NCBI GenBank assembly: GCA_012728165.1
Contig: JAAYFQ010000160.1
Span: forward strand, 25,107 to 89,106
Direction: 5' to 3'
Origin: Synergistaceae bacterium
GTDB taxonomy: Bacteria; Synergistota; Synergistia; Synergistales; Synergistaceae
Length of the DNA stretch: 64,000 nucleotides
Part shown: positions 25,350-34,098 of the stretch, in pieces
How positions within the stretch are numbered: position 1 is the first letter of the stretch
Layout of the letters: every line of letters begins with the position of its first letter
Translations under genes and position numbers: made by a program
The notes under the pieces: generated by a model
The model's input: the letters and a program-made list of their open reading frames with translations, nothing else
Database searches by the model: none
Told to the model about the DNA's origin: nothing

Positions 25350-26720
25350 TTAAACCTCTAATAGATTGTCACAAGGTTTATTTTCCAAGTAGCTTCCATC
25401 AAAACAAGCAGTACAAAGCTTATCTTTTGGTATTCCTATCGCGTCAACAAGATCTTCACAAGTTAAATATGTTAGAGAATCTGCACCTATTTTTTCGCAA
25501 AGTGAGGGAATGTCCATCTGTGCTGCGATCAGCTCTTTTGAGCTGGGGGTATCTATTCCGTAGTAGCAAGGAAAAACAATAGGCGGTGAAGAAATTCGAA
25601 TGTGAACCTTCTTTGCACCAGAGTCGCGCATCATTTTTACAACACGTGTCGCGGTGGTACCACGGACAAGAGAATCATCAACTATTATTGCATTTTTATC
25701 TTTCAGTACTTGAGGCTGTGGATTAAGTTTTATTTTTACTCCTGCCTCACGAACTCTTTGTGTAAGTTGAATAAAGGTGCGTCCGACATAACGATTTCTT
25801 ATGATACCTATCTCAAACGGGACATCGAGTTTTTCAGCAAGGCCTAAAGCTGCAATTGTTCCGCTGTCGGGCATTCCAGATACAATGGCGTTTTTCGTTG
25901 AGATGTTCTTAGCGAGGCATTCTCCTAATTTTTTTCTGACACAATAAACAGAGCGTCCATCTATGACACTGTCTGGTCGTGCAAAATAAACATACTCAAA
26001 TGCACAGTGGCAACACTTTTGTTCTTGTACGGGTATTTTTTGAGAGATAATACCGCGGCTATCAATAATTAGAATTTCTCCAGGCTTAATATCGCGTATC
26101 AATTTAGCTCCAAGAATATCCAAAGCGCAAGATTCAGATGCAACATAATATGTGTCATTTTTTTGTCCCAAAACAAGTGGTCTAAAGCCAGAAGGATCGC
26201 GCGCTGCAATTAAACAATTATCAAACAAGACGGTAAGACTGTAAGCTCCTTGGACTTTTGAAAGAGCAGTCTTTAGCGCTTCAAGTGGAACAACTCCTGG
26301 CTGATGCGCCATAAGTTGAAGGACTGTTTCTGTGTCCGAAGACGATTGAAAGATAGCACCCCTGTTTTCTAGATATCCTATAAGTCCATTCACATTTGTA
26401 AAATTCCCATTATGCGCAATGGCAACAGGACCTTGAGCATAATTTGCAACAAGAGGTTGTGAATTTTCAATTCTGTTCTCACCTTCGGTTACATGACGAA
26501 CGTGTCCAATTGCAGTATGTGCATCTATTTTTGCTAAGTCATGCTGATTTAGCGCTTCATGAACGAGTCCCATATTTTTTTTTGTGCGTACAATTCCGTT
26601 ATTTATCCATGCGACTCCGGCTGAAAGTTGTCCTCTGTGCTGGAGTGCGTAAAGCCCCAGGTAAACTTCCTCTAATACAGGGCTTCCGCTTTGGCTATAT
26701 GCTCCGAAAACCCCACACAT
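25350..26720 (-). CDS. purF: Amidophosphoribosyltransferase PurF (intact copy)
   Basis: PurF starts purine synthesis, making phosphoribosylamine from PRPP and glutamine. The 456-residue protein begins MCGVFGAYS, so removal of Met exposes the catalytic Cys with no propeptide. The glutaminase motifs GHVRHVTEG (72-80) and HNGNFTN (103-109) and Asp129 are intact. The transferase part has RNRYVGRTFIQL and the PRPP loop DDSLVRGTTA. Cys residues in CCHCAFEYVY, FPCYYG and LCTACF match the Fe-S ligands of the Bacillus enzyme. It follows purL by three bases. Confidence 0.95.
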   Translation of the reverse strand: MCGVFGAYSQSGSPVLEEVYLGLYALQHRGQLSAGVAWINNGIVRTKKNMGLVHEALNQHDLAKIDAHTAIGHVRHVTEGENRIENSQPLVANYAQGPVAIAHNGNFTNVNGLIGYLENRGAIFQSSSDTETVLQLMAHQPGVVPLEALKTALSKVQGAYSLTVLFDNCLIAARDPSGFRPLVLGQKNDTYYVASESCALDILGAKLIRDIKPGEILIIDSRGIISQKIPVQEQKCCHCAFEYVYFARPDSVIDGRSVYCVRKKLGECLAKNISTKNAIVSGMPDSGTIAALGLAEKLDVPFEIGIIRNRYVGRTFIQLTQRVREAGVKIKLNPQPQVLKDKNAIIVDDSLVRGTTATRVVKMMRDSGAKKVHIRISSPPIVFPCYYGIDTPSSKELIAAQMDIPSLCEKIGADSLTYLTCEDLVDAIGIPKDKLCTACFDGSYLENKPCDNLLEV

Positions 26721-26723
26721 TTG

Positions 26724-28874
26724 CTATTCGCCCTCCAAGAAAGCCTTGGATATGTCAGATATTGGGATTGTAAAAAGATTATCCCAGGAGAGAGAATCTC
26801 CTGTTGCTGTACCTATGCAGTCAAAGGAAAACCCATTCCATGTATTTTCGAATTCCTTTATTTTATTGTTAGGAACAGAATAAATTGCTCTTGCTCCGCC
26901 TTCAGAAAAAAGGAGAGACTCAACTGTTGTTTGAGGTTTTATTGAAATGTTCATCCCTACACCTGATGATATCGCTTCGTTTGCCAGTGCGACTGCAAGG
27001 CCACCTCCTGCAAGAACTCTTCCTGAATTAGCTGTTTTTTCTCGTGCTGTCTTTATTGCACGCTCACGGAATAGTTTTTCGTTTTCATAATCAGGTTCAA
27101 CTGTTTTCCCAAGTGGTTTACCGTTTTTCATTTTTTGATAACGTGTAGCTCCAAGCGATCCATCATTTTCCCCAACTAAATAAATCTTATCTCCAGATCT
27201 TGTCATTCCAGCTTTTAATATTTCGTCTCTATTTATAATAAGCCCAGCTGTAACCACAAGTGGTGTTGGGTAAATAGGGGCACTTACAGTTTCGTTATAT
27301 AGACTGACATTTCCTGAAACGACAGGGCAGTCAAGTTCACGACAGGTATCTGCTAGCCCCTTGATGCTCTCTTTAAGCTCATAGAATCTTTCTGATTTTT
27401 CGGGAGATGCGAAGTTAAGGCAGTTTGTCATTCCTAAAGCATCTGCGCCAGAGAGCCAAAGTCCTCGCAATGATAGAGCCATAGTTTCACTTGCACCCAA
27501 GTAAGGATCGGTGAAACACTTCCAAGGTTCTGCTTCCATCGTAAGAAGACATGCACGTTTTGTTTCAGGAACTTCAACTGCAGCTACAGGGGAACCTGGA
27601 CCCATTATTGTATGAAGTTGGACCATAGAGTCGTACTGCTCCCAGATTCTATGCTTGCTATTACCGTTGGCGCATGCAATAAGTTTAAGTATATCTTCTG
27701 CTGGAGAAGTTGTTTTTAGAGTTGAAAGGTCAATAGCCTGGCGTTCGGATAGATCTGCAGGCACTTCTGAAGGCCAAAACTTAACAGGTGTGTCTCCAAG
27801 AATATCAATGGGTAAGTTTGCAATAAGCTCATCACCTTTGAAAACTTTATAGCGGCGATTGTCAGTTAAAGTTCCTATGGTTTTACAATCAAGGTCATAA
27901 TGTTTTGTTATTTTGAACACATCATCAAGATTTTCTTCTTTTACAATCAGAAGCATACGTTCCTGTGACTCTGATAGAAATATTTCCCATGGTTCCATAC
28001 CTTTATCACGAAGAGGTATCTGCAGAACCTGAATATCAATCCCGCATCCGCTTTTTTGTGCTATTTCACTTGACGAAGAAAGTATTCCTGCTGCACCCAT
28101 ATCTTGCATCGAAGTCATAAGATCTTTGTCAAGAATATCAAGGCAACATTCAATGAGAAGCTTTTCTTCAAAAGGGTCACCAATCTGAATGTTAGGGTTA
28201 CTTGCATTGTCATTTTCATCAAGTTCACGCGACGCAAATGAAGCGCCTGCTATGCCATCTCTTCCTGTTTTTGAACCAACTAAAACAGCGAACTCTCCTG
28301 GTTTTGCAGTCTGTGAACTAGCTATTTTGTTAAGACGAACAAATCCTGCACCAAAGGCATTAACTAAGGGGTTTCCATTATAAGCAGGAGAATAGAATGT
28401 TTTTCCCCCTAAAACTGGAACTCCAACTGCATTCCCGTAAAAGCCAATTCCCTTTACAACTTCTTTTGCAAGTGTGTGTGTTTTTTGTAAATTACTATCA
28501 CCAAAGAACAGCCCATCCATAGAAACAGCGGGTCGTGCTCCCATTGCTATAATGTCTCTTACAATTCCGCCAATGCCTGTTGCTGCACCGTGAAACGGAG
28601 CAATTGCGGAAGGATGGTTATGGCTTTCGACCTTAAATGCGAGACCCCAGCCTTCGCCTAGGTCAACTACACCAGCATTTTCACCTTGTCCCTGAACGAC
28701 ATGTTTGCCCTTTTGGGGATATGTTTTAAGAAGAGGACGAGTTGATTTATAACTACAATGTTCTGACCACATTACGCCAATAAGTTCCAACTCTAATGCA
28801 TTTGGTTCGCGTCCTAAAATTTCTAAAATTGTTTTATATTCAGAGTCTGAAAGTCCTACTTTGTGAAAATCCAT
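26724..28874 (-). CDS. purL: FGAM synthase large subunit PurL (small-type)
   Basis: PurL forms FGAM from FGAR with ammonia delivered by PurQ; PurS is the third subunit. From ATG 28874 (MDFHKVGLSD) it has 716 residues, the size of the Gram-positive/archaeal small PurL. Signatures are MWSEHCSYKST, the VESHNHPSAI motif, GGIVRDI and the second-half GALGMTNCLNF-like DALGMTNCLNF. I chose this start because GAGGTGG lies upstream and the ATG overlaps the purQ stop by one base. A frame reaching 28919 is not favoured. Confidence 0.95.
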   Translation of the reverse strand: MDFHKVGLSDSEYKTILEILGREPNALELELIGVMWSEHCSYKSTRPLLKTYPQKGKHVVQGQGENAGVVDLGEGWGLAFKVESHNHPSAIAPFHGAATGIGGIVRDIIAMGARPAVSMDGLFFGDSNLQKTHTLAKEVVKGIGFYGNAVGVPVLGGKTFYSPAYNGNPLVNAFGAGFVRLNKIASSQTAKPGEFAVLVGSKTGRDGIAGASFASRELDENDNASNPNIQIGDPFEEKLLIECCLDILDKDLMTSMQDMGAAGILSSSSEIAQKSGCGIDIQVLQIPLRDKGMEPWEIFLSESQERMLLIVKEENLDDVFKITKHYDLDCKTIGTLTDNRRYKVFKGDELIANLPIDILGDTPVKFWPSEVPADLSERQAIDLSTLKTTSPAEDILKLIACANGNSKHRIWEQYDSMVQLHTIMGPGSPVAAVEVPETKRACLLTMEAEPWKCFTDPYLGASETMALSLRGLWLSGADALGMTNCLNFASPEKSERFYELKESIKGLADTCRELDCPVVSGNVSLYNETVSAPIYPTPLVVTAGLIINRDEILKAGMTRSGDKIYLVGENDGSLGATRYQKMKNGKPLGKTVEPDYENEKLFRERAIKTAREKTANSGRVLAGGGLAVALANEAISSGVGMNISIKPQTTVESLLFSEGGARAIYSVPNNKIKEFENTWNGFSFDCIGTATGDSLSWDNLFTIPISDISKAFLEGE

Positions 28875-29587
28875 TAAAATCCACCTCTTTCGCCGAATGC
28901 TTTTGCAATAGACTTCCAAAACGCAATGCCGTCAACTCCGCCATTTAAATGCTTGAATGTTGCTCGTTCTGGATGTGGCATTAAACCAAGAATATTGCCC
29001 TTTTTATTGCAAATTCCGGCGATACCATTCAATGAACCTTCGAGTGCATATTCAGCTCCTGATTCACCTGTTACAGGGTCTGCATATCTAAAAACGACCT
29101 GTCCAGCATCTTCTAGTTCTTTAAGTTCAGAAGGTGGCAGGAAATAAAGACCTTCGTGATGTGCTATTGGAAATTGAACGACATCTCCTATTTTGTAGTC
29201 AGAGGTGAACATGTTTTCGGTTTGTTCTACTCGGAGATAAGCTTTTTGGCAGATAAATGTAAGTGAAGTGTTTGGAATCAGTGCACCAGGAAGAAGTTGA
29301 GCTTCTGTTAAAATTTGGAATCCATTAGCAATGCCAAGTATCATTTTACCTTTTGCAGCATGGGTTTTAATAGCTTCTATTATGTTAGAACAGGCTGCCA
29401 TAGCACCGCTACGGAGATATCCTCCAAAGGAATACCCCCCTGGTAAAATTACAAGATCAGGATCATTGCTAAAGGTGGTTTCTTCATGCCAGACCATATC
29501 CACTTGCGTGTTAAGTGTTTCGGAAATAGCTCGTTCGATATCTCTGTCACAGCTACTTCCAGGAAAGACTACAATTGAGGTCTTCAT
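28874..29587 (-). CDS. purQ: FGAM synthase glutaminase subunit PurQ
   Basis: PurQ releases ammonia from glutamine for PurL. The 237-residue class I glutamine amidotransferase begins MKTSIVVFPGSSCDRDI and contains LPGGYSFGGYLRSGAMA. The usual nucleophile motif GxCNGFQ reads GIANGFQ here (ILGIANGFQILTEA), so the expected Cys appears as Ala. The C-terminal catalytic MPHPERA is kept. The ATG at 29587 overlaps the purS stop (ATGA); an in-frame ATG at 29593 is possible. Confidence 0.93.
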   Translation of the reverse strand: MKTSIVVFPGSSCDRDIERAISETLNTQVDMVWHEETTFSNDPDLVILPGGYSFGGYLRSGAMAACSNIIEAIKTHAAKGKMILGIANGFQILTEAQLLPGALIPNTSLTFICQKAYLRVEQTENMFTSDYKIGDVVQFPIAHHEGLYFLPPSELKELEDAGQVVFRYADPVTGESGAEYALEGSLNGIAGICNKKGNILGLMPHPERATFKHLNGGVDGIAFWKSIAKAFGERGGF

Positions 29588-29841
29588 TTGCATGAGGCCT
29601 CAATTATAATATCGAATGTTTCTGTCAGTTCATTTACAAGGAGGTCTTGGCACATAGATTCAACGGACTTTTTTGCTGAATCAGCACTCTCTGCATCTAG
29701 TCTGATTTTTACAATTTTGCCTACATTAGCTTCCTTTAGGCTGGTGTATCCTAGGTGTATTAATGTTTTTTCAACAGCTTTTCCTTGAGTATCGAGAACA
29801 GTTTTGCGCGGCATGATGTGAACTTCAGCCTTAAAAATCAT
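29584..29841 (-). CDS. purS: FGAM synthase subunit PurS
   Basis: PurS bridges PurL and PurQ in the three-part FGAM synthase. The 85-residue protein matches the family: FKAEVHIMPRKTVLDTQGKA, then GYTSLKEANVGKIVKI and a closing VNELTETFDI. It is the first gene of the minus-strand purine operon, with AAGGAGG about eight bases upstream of the ATG and a strong promoter about 65 bases further. Confidence 0.95.
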   Translation of the reverse strand: MIFKAEVHIMPRKTVLDTQGKAVEKTLIHLGYTSLKEANVGKIVKIRLDAESADSAKKSVESMCQDLLVNELTETFDIIIEASCK

Positions 29842-29869
29842 AAATATGGCCTCCTTGAGATTTTTTGTG

Positions 29870-29902
29870 ACGTTGATGAGGAATAAATGCTCCTCCTAAC
29901 GT
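29870..29902 (-). promoter_or_regulatory. 5' leader hairpin of the purine operon
   Basis: Read on the minus strand, the transcript should begin with ACGTT..GAGGA sequences that pair (ACGTT/AACGT and GAGGA/TCCTC with small internal mismatches). No T-run follows, so it is not a terminator; it may stabilise the 5' end. No purine riboswitch core was recognised. Confidence 0.4.
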
Positions 29903-29906
29903 TGAA

Positions 29907-29935
29907 AATATATCCCTAATGGAGATAAATGTCAA
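29907..29935 (-). promoter_or_regulatory. Sigma-70-type promoter of the purine operon
   Basis: On the minus strand a consensus TTGACA (29930-29935) is followed by 17 bases and TATATT (29907-29912). The predicted start is near 29900, leaving a leader of about 60 bases before purS. Confidence 0.85.
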
Positions 29936-30269
29936 TGTATTTTTTTGTCTTCAAGCTCTTGAATAATGCAGTCTTAGATTGACATATTGCTGTATATTTA
30001 CATTTATAGATGTTTGCTACATACTTACTTTACATAGACAATAAGTATAGATAACCTTGTACTTGGACTACCTGAGTGTTATTATTTTTTAAATAGCTGG
30101 GTTAGAAGCATTTTGTTTGCTAACACAACATATTAAACTCAAGAAGACAGCATAATCTTCATTTTATTGGCAAAAACATGTATTGAGCTAAAATAACCAG
30201 ATTGCGTATTGCAACTTAGAATACGTAAATGTAAGATTTTAACGAATTAAGACGCGAAGACATTATAAC
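29936..30269. other. AT-rich divergent region between the purS promoter and hydE
   Basis: About 330 bases with no convincing reading frame. It holds the hydE promoter candidate described separately. I saw no tandem repeat, riboswitch or PurBox with the Bacillus CGAAC core. Confidence 0.6.
30209..30237 (+). promoter_or_regulatory. Candidate promoter of hydE
   Basis: TTGCAA at 30209-30214, a 17-base spacer, then TAAGAT at 30232-30237, placing the transcript start about 26 bases before the ATG. Both hexamers match four of six consensus bases. Confidence 0.5.
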
Positions 30270-31331
30270 ATGGAAGGTATGAATTATTTGAAAAACACCA
30301 AACTTATTGATAAGCTTGAAAAAACTAGAATACTATCAACTAAAGAATTTGTTTCTCTACTTTCAACTTATACAGATGTTGATAGAGCGTATGCTGCGCA
30401 CAGAGCCTCAGGTGTTTCAAAGGCAACATTTGGCAATACTATTTTTCTTAGAGGGCTCATAGAAATTACTAATTATTGCAAGAGCAATTGTTTCTACTGT
30501 GGCATTCGAAGAGAAAACTTTCTCATACAACGTTATCGTCTCTCAGAAGAAGAAATAATGTCTTGTTGTGAATATGGATACAAACTTGGATTGCGCACCT
30601 TTGTTCTTCAGGGCGGAGAAGATGAATACTTTACGGATAAAATACTCTTAAAGATTATTAAAGGAATAAAAAATAGTTTTAGTGATTGTGCTTTGACACT
30701 TTCACTAGGAGAAAAAACAAGAGAGTCATACCAAAAATTGTTTGATGCAGGTGCAGATAGGTATCTTCTTCGGCATGAAACGGCAAATCCAATGCATTAT
30801 ACAAAACTTCACCCAGTAGAACTAAATCTAAATAATAGAAAACTTTGCCTGTTTAATCTAAAGGAGATTGGATATCAAACTGGGTGTGGAATGATGGTGG
30901 GGTCACCATTTCAGACTGTCGAAAATTTGGCAGAAGACCTTCTTTTTATAAAAAAATTTAATCCAGCTATGATTGGAATTGGTCCGTTTATCCCTCATAA
31001 GGATACTATTTTTCATGACCAAAAAGCAGGAATTCCCGAGGATACGCTTTTTCTGCTTAGCCTCATACGTTTAATGTTACCCAAAGTTCTTCTACCAGCA
31101 ACTACTGCATTGGGAACCATAAGTGACGACGGAAGAGAATTGGGAATACTAGCAGGAGCAAACGTGATAATGCCCAACCTTACTCCTGTAGAAGCAAGAA
31201 AGAACTACCTTCTTTACGATAATAAAATTGGGACAACGAATGATACCTCTGAGGATACGAGGCTAATAAAAGAAAAAGTAAAAAATATTGGTTACAAAGT
31301 AGTTGATGATCGAGGAGATTATCCCGAATAG
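30270..31331 (+). CDS. hydE: HydE-like radical SAM protein ([FeFe]-hydrogenase maturation)
   Basis: HydE helps build the diiron cofactor of [FeFe] hydrogenases. The 353-residue protein has the radical SAM motif CKSNCFYCGIR (Cys70, Cys74 and Cys77), a GLRTFVLQGGEDEY segment, RHETANPMHYTKLHP and IGPFIPHKDT, all characteristic of HydE rather than biotin synthase. The closely related PylB is the main alternative. No hydF, hydG or hydrogenase gene lies in the window. The ribosome site is weak. The gene stands alone in an AT-rich region. Confidence 0.85.
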   Translation: MEGMNYLKNTKLIDKLEKTRILSTKEFVSLLSTYTDVDRAYAAHRASGVSKATFGNTIFLRGLIEITNYCKSNCFYCGIRRENFLIQRYRLSEEEIMSCCEYGYKLGLRTFVLQGGEDEYFTDKILLKIIKGIKNSFSDCALTLSLGEKTRESYQKLFDAGADRYLLRHETANPMHYTKLHPVELNLNNRKLCLFNLKEIGYQTGCGMMVGSPFQTVENLAEDLLFIKKFNPAMIGIGPFIPHKDTIFHDQKAGIPEDTLFLLSLIRLMLPKVLLPATTALGTISDDGRELGILAGANVIMPNLTPVEARKNYLLYDNKIGTTNDTSEDTRLIKEKVKNIGYKVVDDRGDYPE

Positions 31332-32246
31332 TTTGTAAAACATGATCGATTTTGTAAAAGATAGTACGAATGTCACAAAGAACTGATAAAAGTTCCTTAT
31401 CTCTGTGCTGTATTTGTGTATAAAGGGAAAAAGATAAGTAATTTGGATTTTAACTAAAACTATGCCCCAAACAACAAGCACTTACTCAGCGAACCTATTA
31501 CTTCGTTATAGCCTTAATTTGTTTAAAGGAAAACACGAAAGAATGAAAAGAAATGTTTGTTTAACTTTATTTTTGTTTTTATTTGTTGAAAAGGGCGTAG
31601 AGGCTTGTCAAGTCAAGTTTTTATCTTTGTGGTTAGCGAACCATAACCACAAAGAAAAAATAAAAAACATTTGGAAATGTAAAAAATTACTTTATATAAT
31701 GTATTCTATTCGCCTATCTACGTCAAATCGTCGACCTTTTGTAAGGGAGACAAAGATAATGTTTTTGTTATAACAACAGAGAAGATAAGATTAGCAGAAT
31801 GTTTATAAGAGTTGTCTATGTTTTATTTTATAGGATCTACGACTGAGTTAGATAGGAAAAGAGTAAAACGGAAATATCCCTTAAAAAAATAAAGAAAGTA
31901 TGGAAATCTAATTAAAAAGAATACAGAGTACAAAGCAAAATATATAAAATACCAATTTCAACTCGTAAGCGCTATTTGTTACGAAGGGTGAGAGAATGAA
32001 CTAAATAAGCTTGATACTTTTGCTAAAATTGACATTGTTAAACAGCTTGTTGAATTGGCTGAGCAGCTACTGAAAACTTTTTGTAATAACATAAAATTAA
32101 TTTAAAAATACTGATTAGCGTAGCGTGTGGTTTCAATAAAAGATGTTATATAACTTGCTATAAAAAATAATTGTTGGTTTCGCTTTGCTTTAATTAAAGA
32201 TACTGTTTATGAAGGTTTGTTTTCACAAATCACCTTGTTTGAACTC
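31332..32246. other. 915-base gene-poor AT-rich stretch with possible decayed sequence
   Basis: No frame here looks like a maintained gene. A 103-codon frame (31462-31773) has unusual composition and no good ribosome site. It covers a perfect 11-base inverted repeat with an 8-base loop at 31625-31654 (arm CTTTGTGGTTA). An open stretch near 32009-32095 reads LDTFAKIDIVKQLVELAEQL, protein-like but without a start. These may be remnants of a lost gene or mobile element; I could not identify a family. Confidence 0.5.
31625..31654. repeat. Perfect 11-bp inverted repeat with 8-base loop
   Basis: CTTTGTGGTTA and TAACCACAAAG flank GCGAACCA. An A-run follows on the plus strand, which is a T-run before the hairpin when read on the minus strand. 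So it is not clearly a terminator in either direction. It could be a transposon-end remnant. Confidence 0.5.
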
Positions 32247-32858
32247 TTAATCAGCGCTAGCATTAGCATTTTTAACTACTTTTGCAACAAATTCAGCACA
32301 CTTGTTAATTCCTACTAGCCCACTATTTAAGGAAATATGATAATTCTGAGACATTCCCCATTCGCGCCCTGTATAATATTTATAATGTATAGTGCGTTTT
32401 TTATCTTTTTCTTCTAGTCTTTGGAAGGAAGAAAGTTCTGTTTCGCCATACAACTGAGTAATTCTCTTCGCACGAAATGCCATGTCTGCATGGAAAAATG
32501 TGTGAAGGCAATCCTTTCTCTCCTTCAAAATAAAATCGGCACAACGCCCCACAATCACACAGCGCTCTCTTTCGGCTAAGTCGGTAATTATGTTATGTTG
32601 AATAACGTAGAGCTGATCTGGAAGAGACAGCTTCGCGTTATCAGTGGTGTTCGTCAAATTAAAGAAAACACCGTTTGTTGTAGAAGCATATTCACCGCAT
32701 TCTTCAATATAATCTTCAGCGAGATCGCTCTCTTGTGCAATTTTTGTAACAAGCTCTTTGTCATAATAATTTATGCCAAGACGATTGGCAATCATTTTAG
32801 CTATAGTGCGCCCGCCGCTTCCGAATTCGCGGCTAACGGTAATTATACGAATACCCAT
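32247..32858 (-). CDS. Cytidylate kinase-like family protein
   Basis: A 203-residue P-loop protein beginning IRIITVSREFGSGGRTIAKMIANRLGINYYDKEL. That is the pattern of the cytidylate-kinase-like family common in anaerobes, distinct from the canonical Cmk. A CVIVGRCADFIL segment and HTFFHADMAFRAKRI match the second strand and lid region. Substrate is not certain; nucleotide phosphorylation is the family inference. GAGGGGGAA lies nine bases before the ATG. It stands alone on the minus strand between two gene-poor gaps. Confidence 0.8.
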   Translation of the reverse strand: MGIRIITVSREFGSGGRTIAKMIANRLGINYYDKELVTKIAQESDLAEDYIEECGEYASTTNGVFFNLTNTTDNAKLSLPDQLYVIQHNIITDLAERERCVIVGRCADFILKERKDCLHTFFHADMAFRAKRITQLYGETELSSFQRLEEKDKKRTIHYKYYTGREWGMSQNYHISLNSGLVGINKCAEFVAKVVKNANASAD

Positions 32859-33355
32859 AGAAAATTCCCCCTCTATCTTTTATTAACACAATATTTTTAA
32901 AGTACAGATGTTTCAGAAGGAAGCCTCAATAATCTTAATCTTGGTTTTGACATACATGTGCTTGTCAGAGATCTTTAAATTTAAGTAATTTAACAAAAAC
33001 ATTAAAAAAAACAGGACAACATAAAATAATAATAATGTAGGTGAAGTTGCACTGACTATTTACACATACTCAATTTCAATTGATTGTTTATTTTAGCAAT
33101 GCGAACTTGGTAAAAAAATGTCACATTCAGCATAACATGAGAAAAAATATTAGGCAAACTGGCATTAAATCATCAGAGAGATTAAATATGCCTATAAAAA
33201 GAGTGTAATAAAGCAATTATTATACTCAAAATTAAGTAGCGTATAAATGTCAGTAGAATATTTCGAAACAATGTTAGAATTAATCTTAAATTAAAGATTA
33301 ACAGCTATATGGCTAAGAACATAATGTTAATTCTAAAAGCAAAAGGATGACAAGA
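32859..33355. other. 497-base divergent gene-poor region
   Basis: AT-rich sequence between two divergent genes. It holds an imperfect palindrome TGACATACATGTGCTTGTCA at 32948-32967, whose outer TGACA/TGTCA arms are exact. That may be an operator. No reading frame or RNA gene was recognised. Confidence 0.5.
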
Positions 33356-33772
33356 ATGGAAGAAAAAATCAAAGAACGACTACATGAACTCTACTGGACA
33401 CATAATTACAATTGCGCAATGGCTATGCTTATTTGTCTGGGGGAGCTTTTTGAAGAGAAAATAACAGAACAGACACTCCATGCTTCAATGGGTTTAAACG
33501 GGGCTGGACGTTCAAGAGGACAGTGTGGCTTAGTAGAAGGTGCATTGATGTTTATTGGAATATATATGACAAATAAACGAAAAGAAAAATACAAAATAAT
33601 AGTAGAAGTATGCCATGATTTTGCTATTCAATTTACAAAGAGTTTTGGCTCTATCTCTTGCTATGATTTGCGCCCAGGAGGTTTCAGAAAAGATGATCCT
33701 CCTCATTTTTGTGAATCAATGTCAGCAGAAGCGATCTTATTTTCGTACGAATTTATAAAAAAAATTGCTTGA
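33356..33772 (+). CDS. C_GCAxxG_C_C family protein (putative redox protein)
   Basis: A 138-residue protein of the small cysteine-motif family found in anaerobes. The pattern is seen as NCAMAMLICLGE near the N-terminus, MGLNGAGRSRGQCGLVEGALM in the middle and later conserved Cys in SISCYDLRP and HFCESM. The second motif lacks the usual GGG-C but keeps GQCG. Function is not established; metal or redox cofactor binding is often suggested for the family. The start ATG 33356 is chosen because AAAAGGA lies eight bases upstream; the ATG at 33347 overlaps that site. Confidence 0.75.
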   Translation: MEEKIKERLHELYWTHNYNCAMAMLICLGELFEEKITEQTLHASMGLNGAGRSRGQCGLVEGALMFIGIYMTNKRKEKYKIIVEVCHDFAIQFTKSFGSISCYDLRPGGFRKDDPPHFCESMSAEAILFSYEFIKKIA

Positions 33773-34098
33773 TACTTACTTAAAGCAATTTAAAATACGA
33801 CTAATATTCTCTTCTCGTCTTTCACTTTAATCAATATTCTCTGTGTCATTTTGAGATGACTGTCTTGCGTTTTAAACACACTACAATAAACTTTAGTTTG
33901 TTGTAGTCTAGTAGACTAACTTTAGTGTGTTTTTAGTTGATTTATAACCTAAAACTACATTCAAACTAAGTATAGTTTAAGCAAAGGGTTAGATATATTT
34001 GCATGCTTATCTAAATAAAATAATAATAATCTATGCTGCTTGTGCTATAAGACATCTTGGCATAAATGTTAAAGTTATCAAAAGGAGTGATTTAAATA
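33773..34098. other. AT-rich gap with a structured element
   Basis: No protein gene recognised. The gap contains the three-way-junction structure at 33874-33932, described separately, and ends with an AAAAGGAG ribosome site for the small ORF before ywbE. Confidence 0.55.
33874..33932. ncRNA. Candidate structured RNA or terminator (three-way junction)
   Basis: A perfect 10-base outer stem (AAACACACTA with TAGTGTGTTT) encloses two inner hairpins. One is CAATAAAC/GTTTGTTG at 33884-33903 (one G-U pair, four-base loop). The other is TAGTC/GACTA at 33904-33918 (five-base loop). A short T-run follows. The compact cloverleaf-like shape is unusual for a simple terminator. No tRNA features or known RNA family were recognised. 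Confidence 0.4.

Noticed and set aside
23203..26720. Two purF copies as an assembly duplication
   Set aside because: The copies differ throughout and are separated by purC, so they are true paralogs.
29842..29990. Possible purine riboswitch before purS
   Set aside because: The conserved core and loop-loop sequences were not found; only a simple hairpin is present.
31462..31773. 103-codon plus-strand frame after hydE
   Set aside because: Low-complexity residue make-up, no good ribosome site, and it spans an inverted repeat; treated as chance or remnant sequence.
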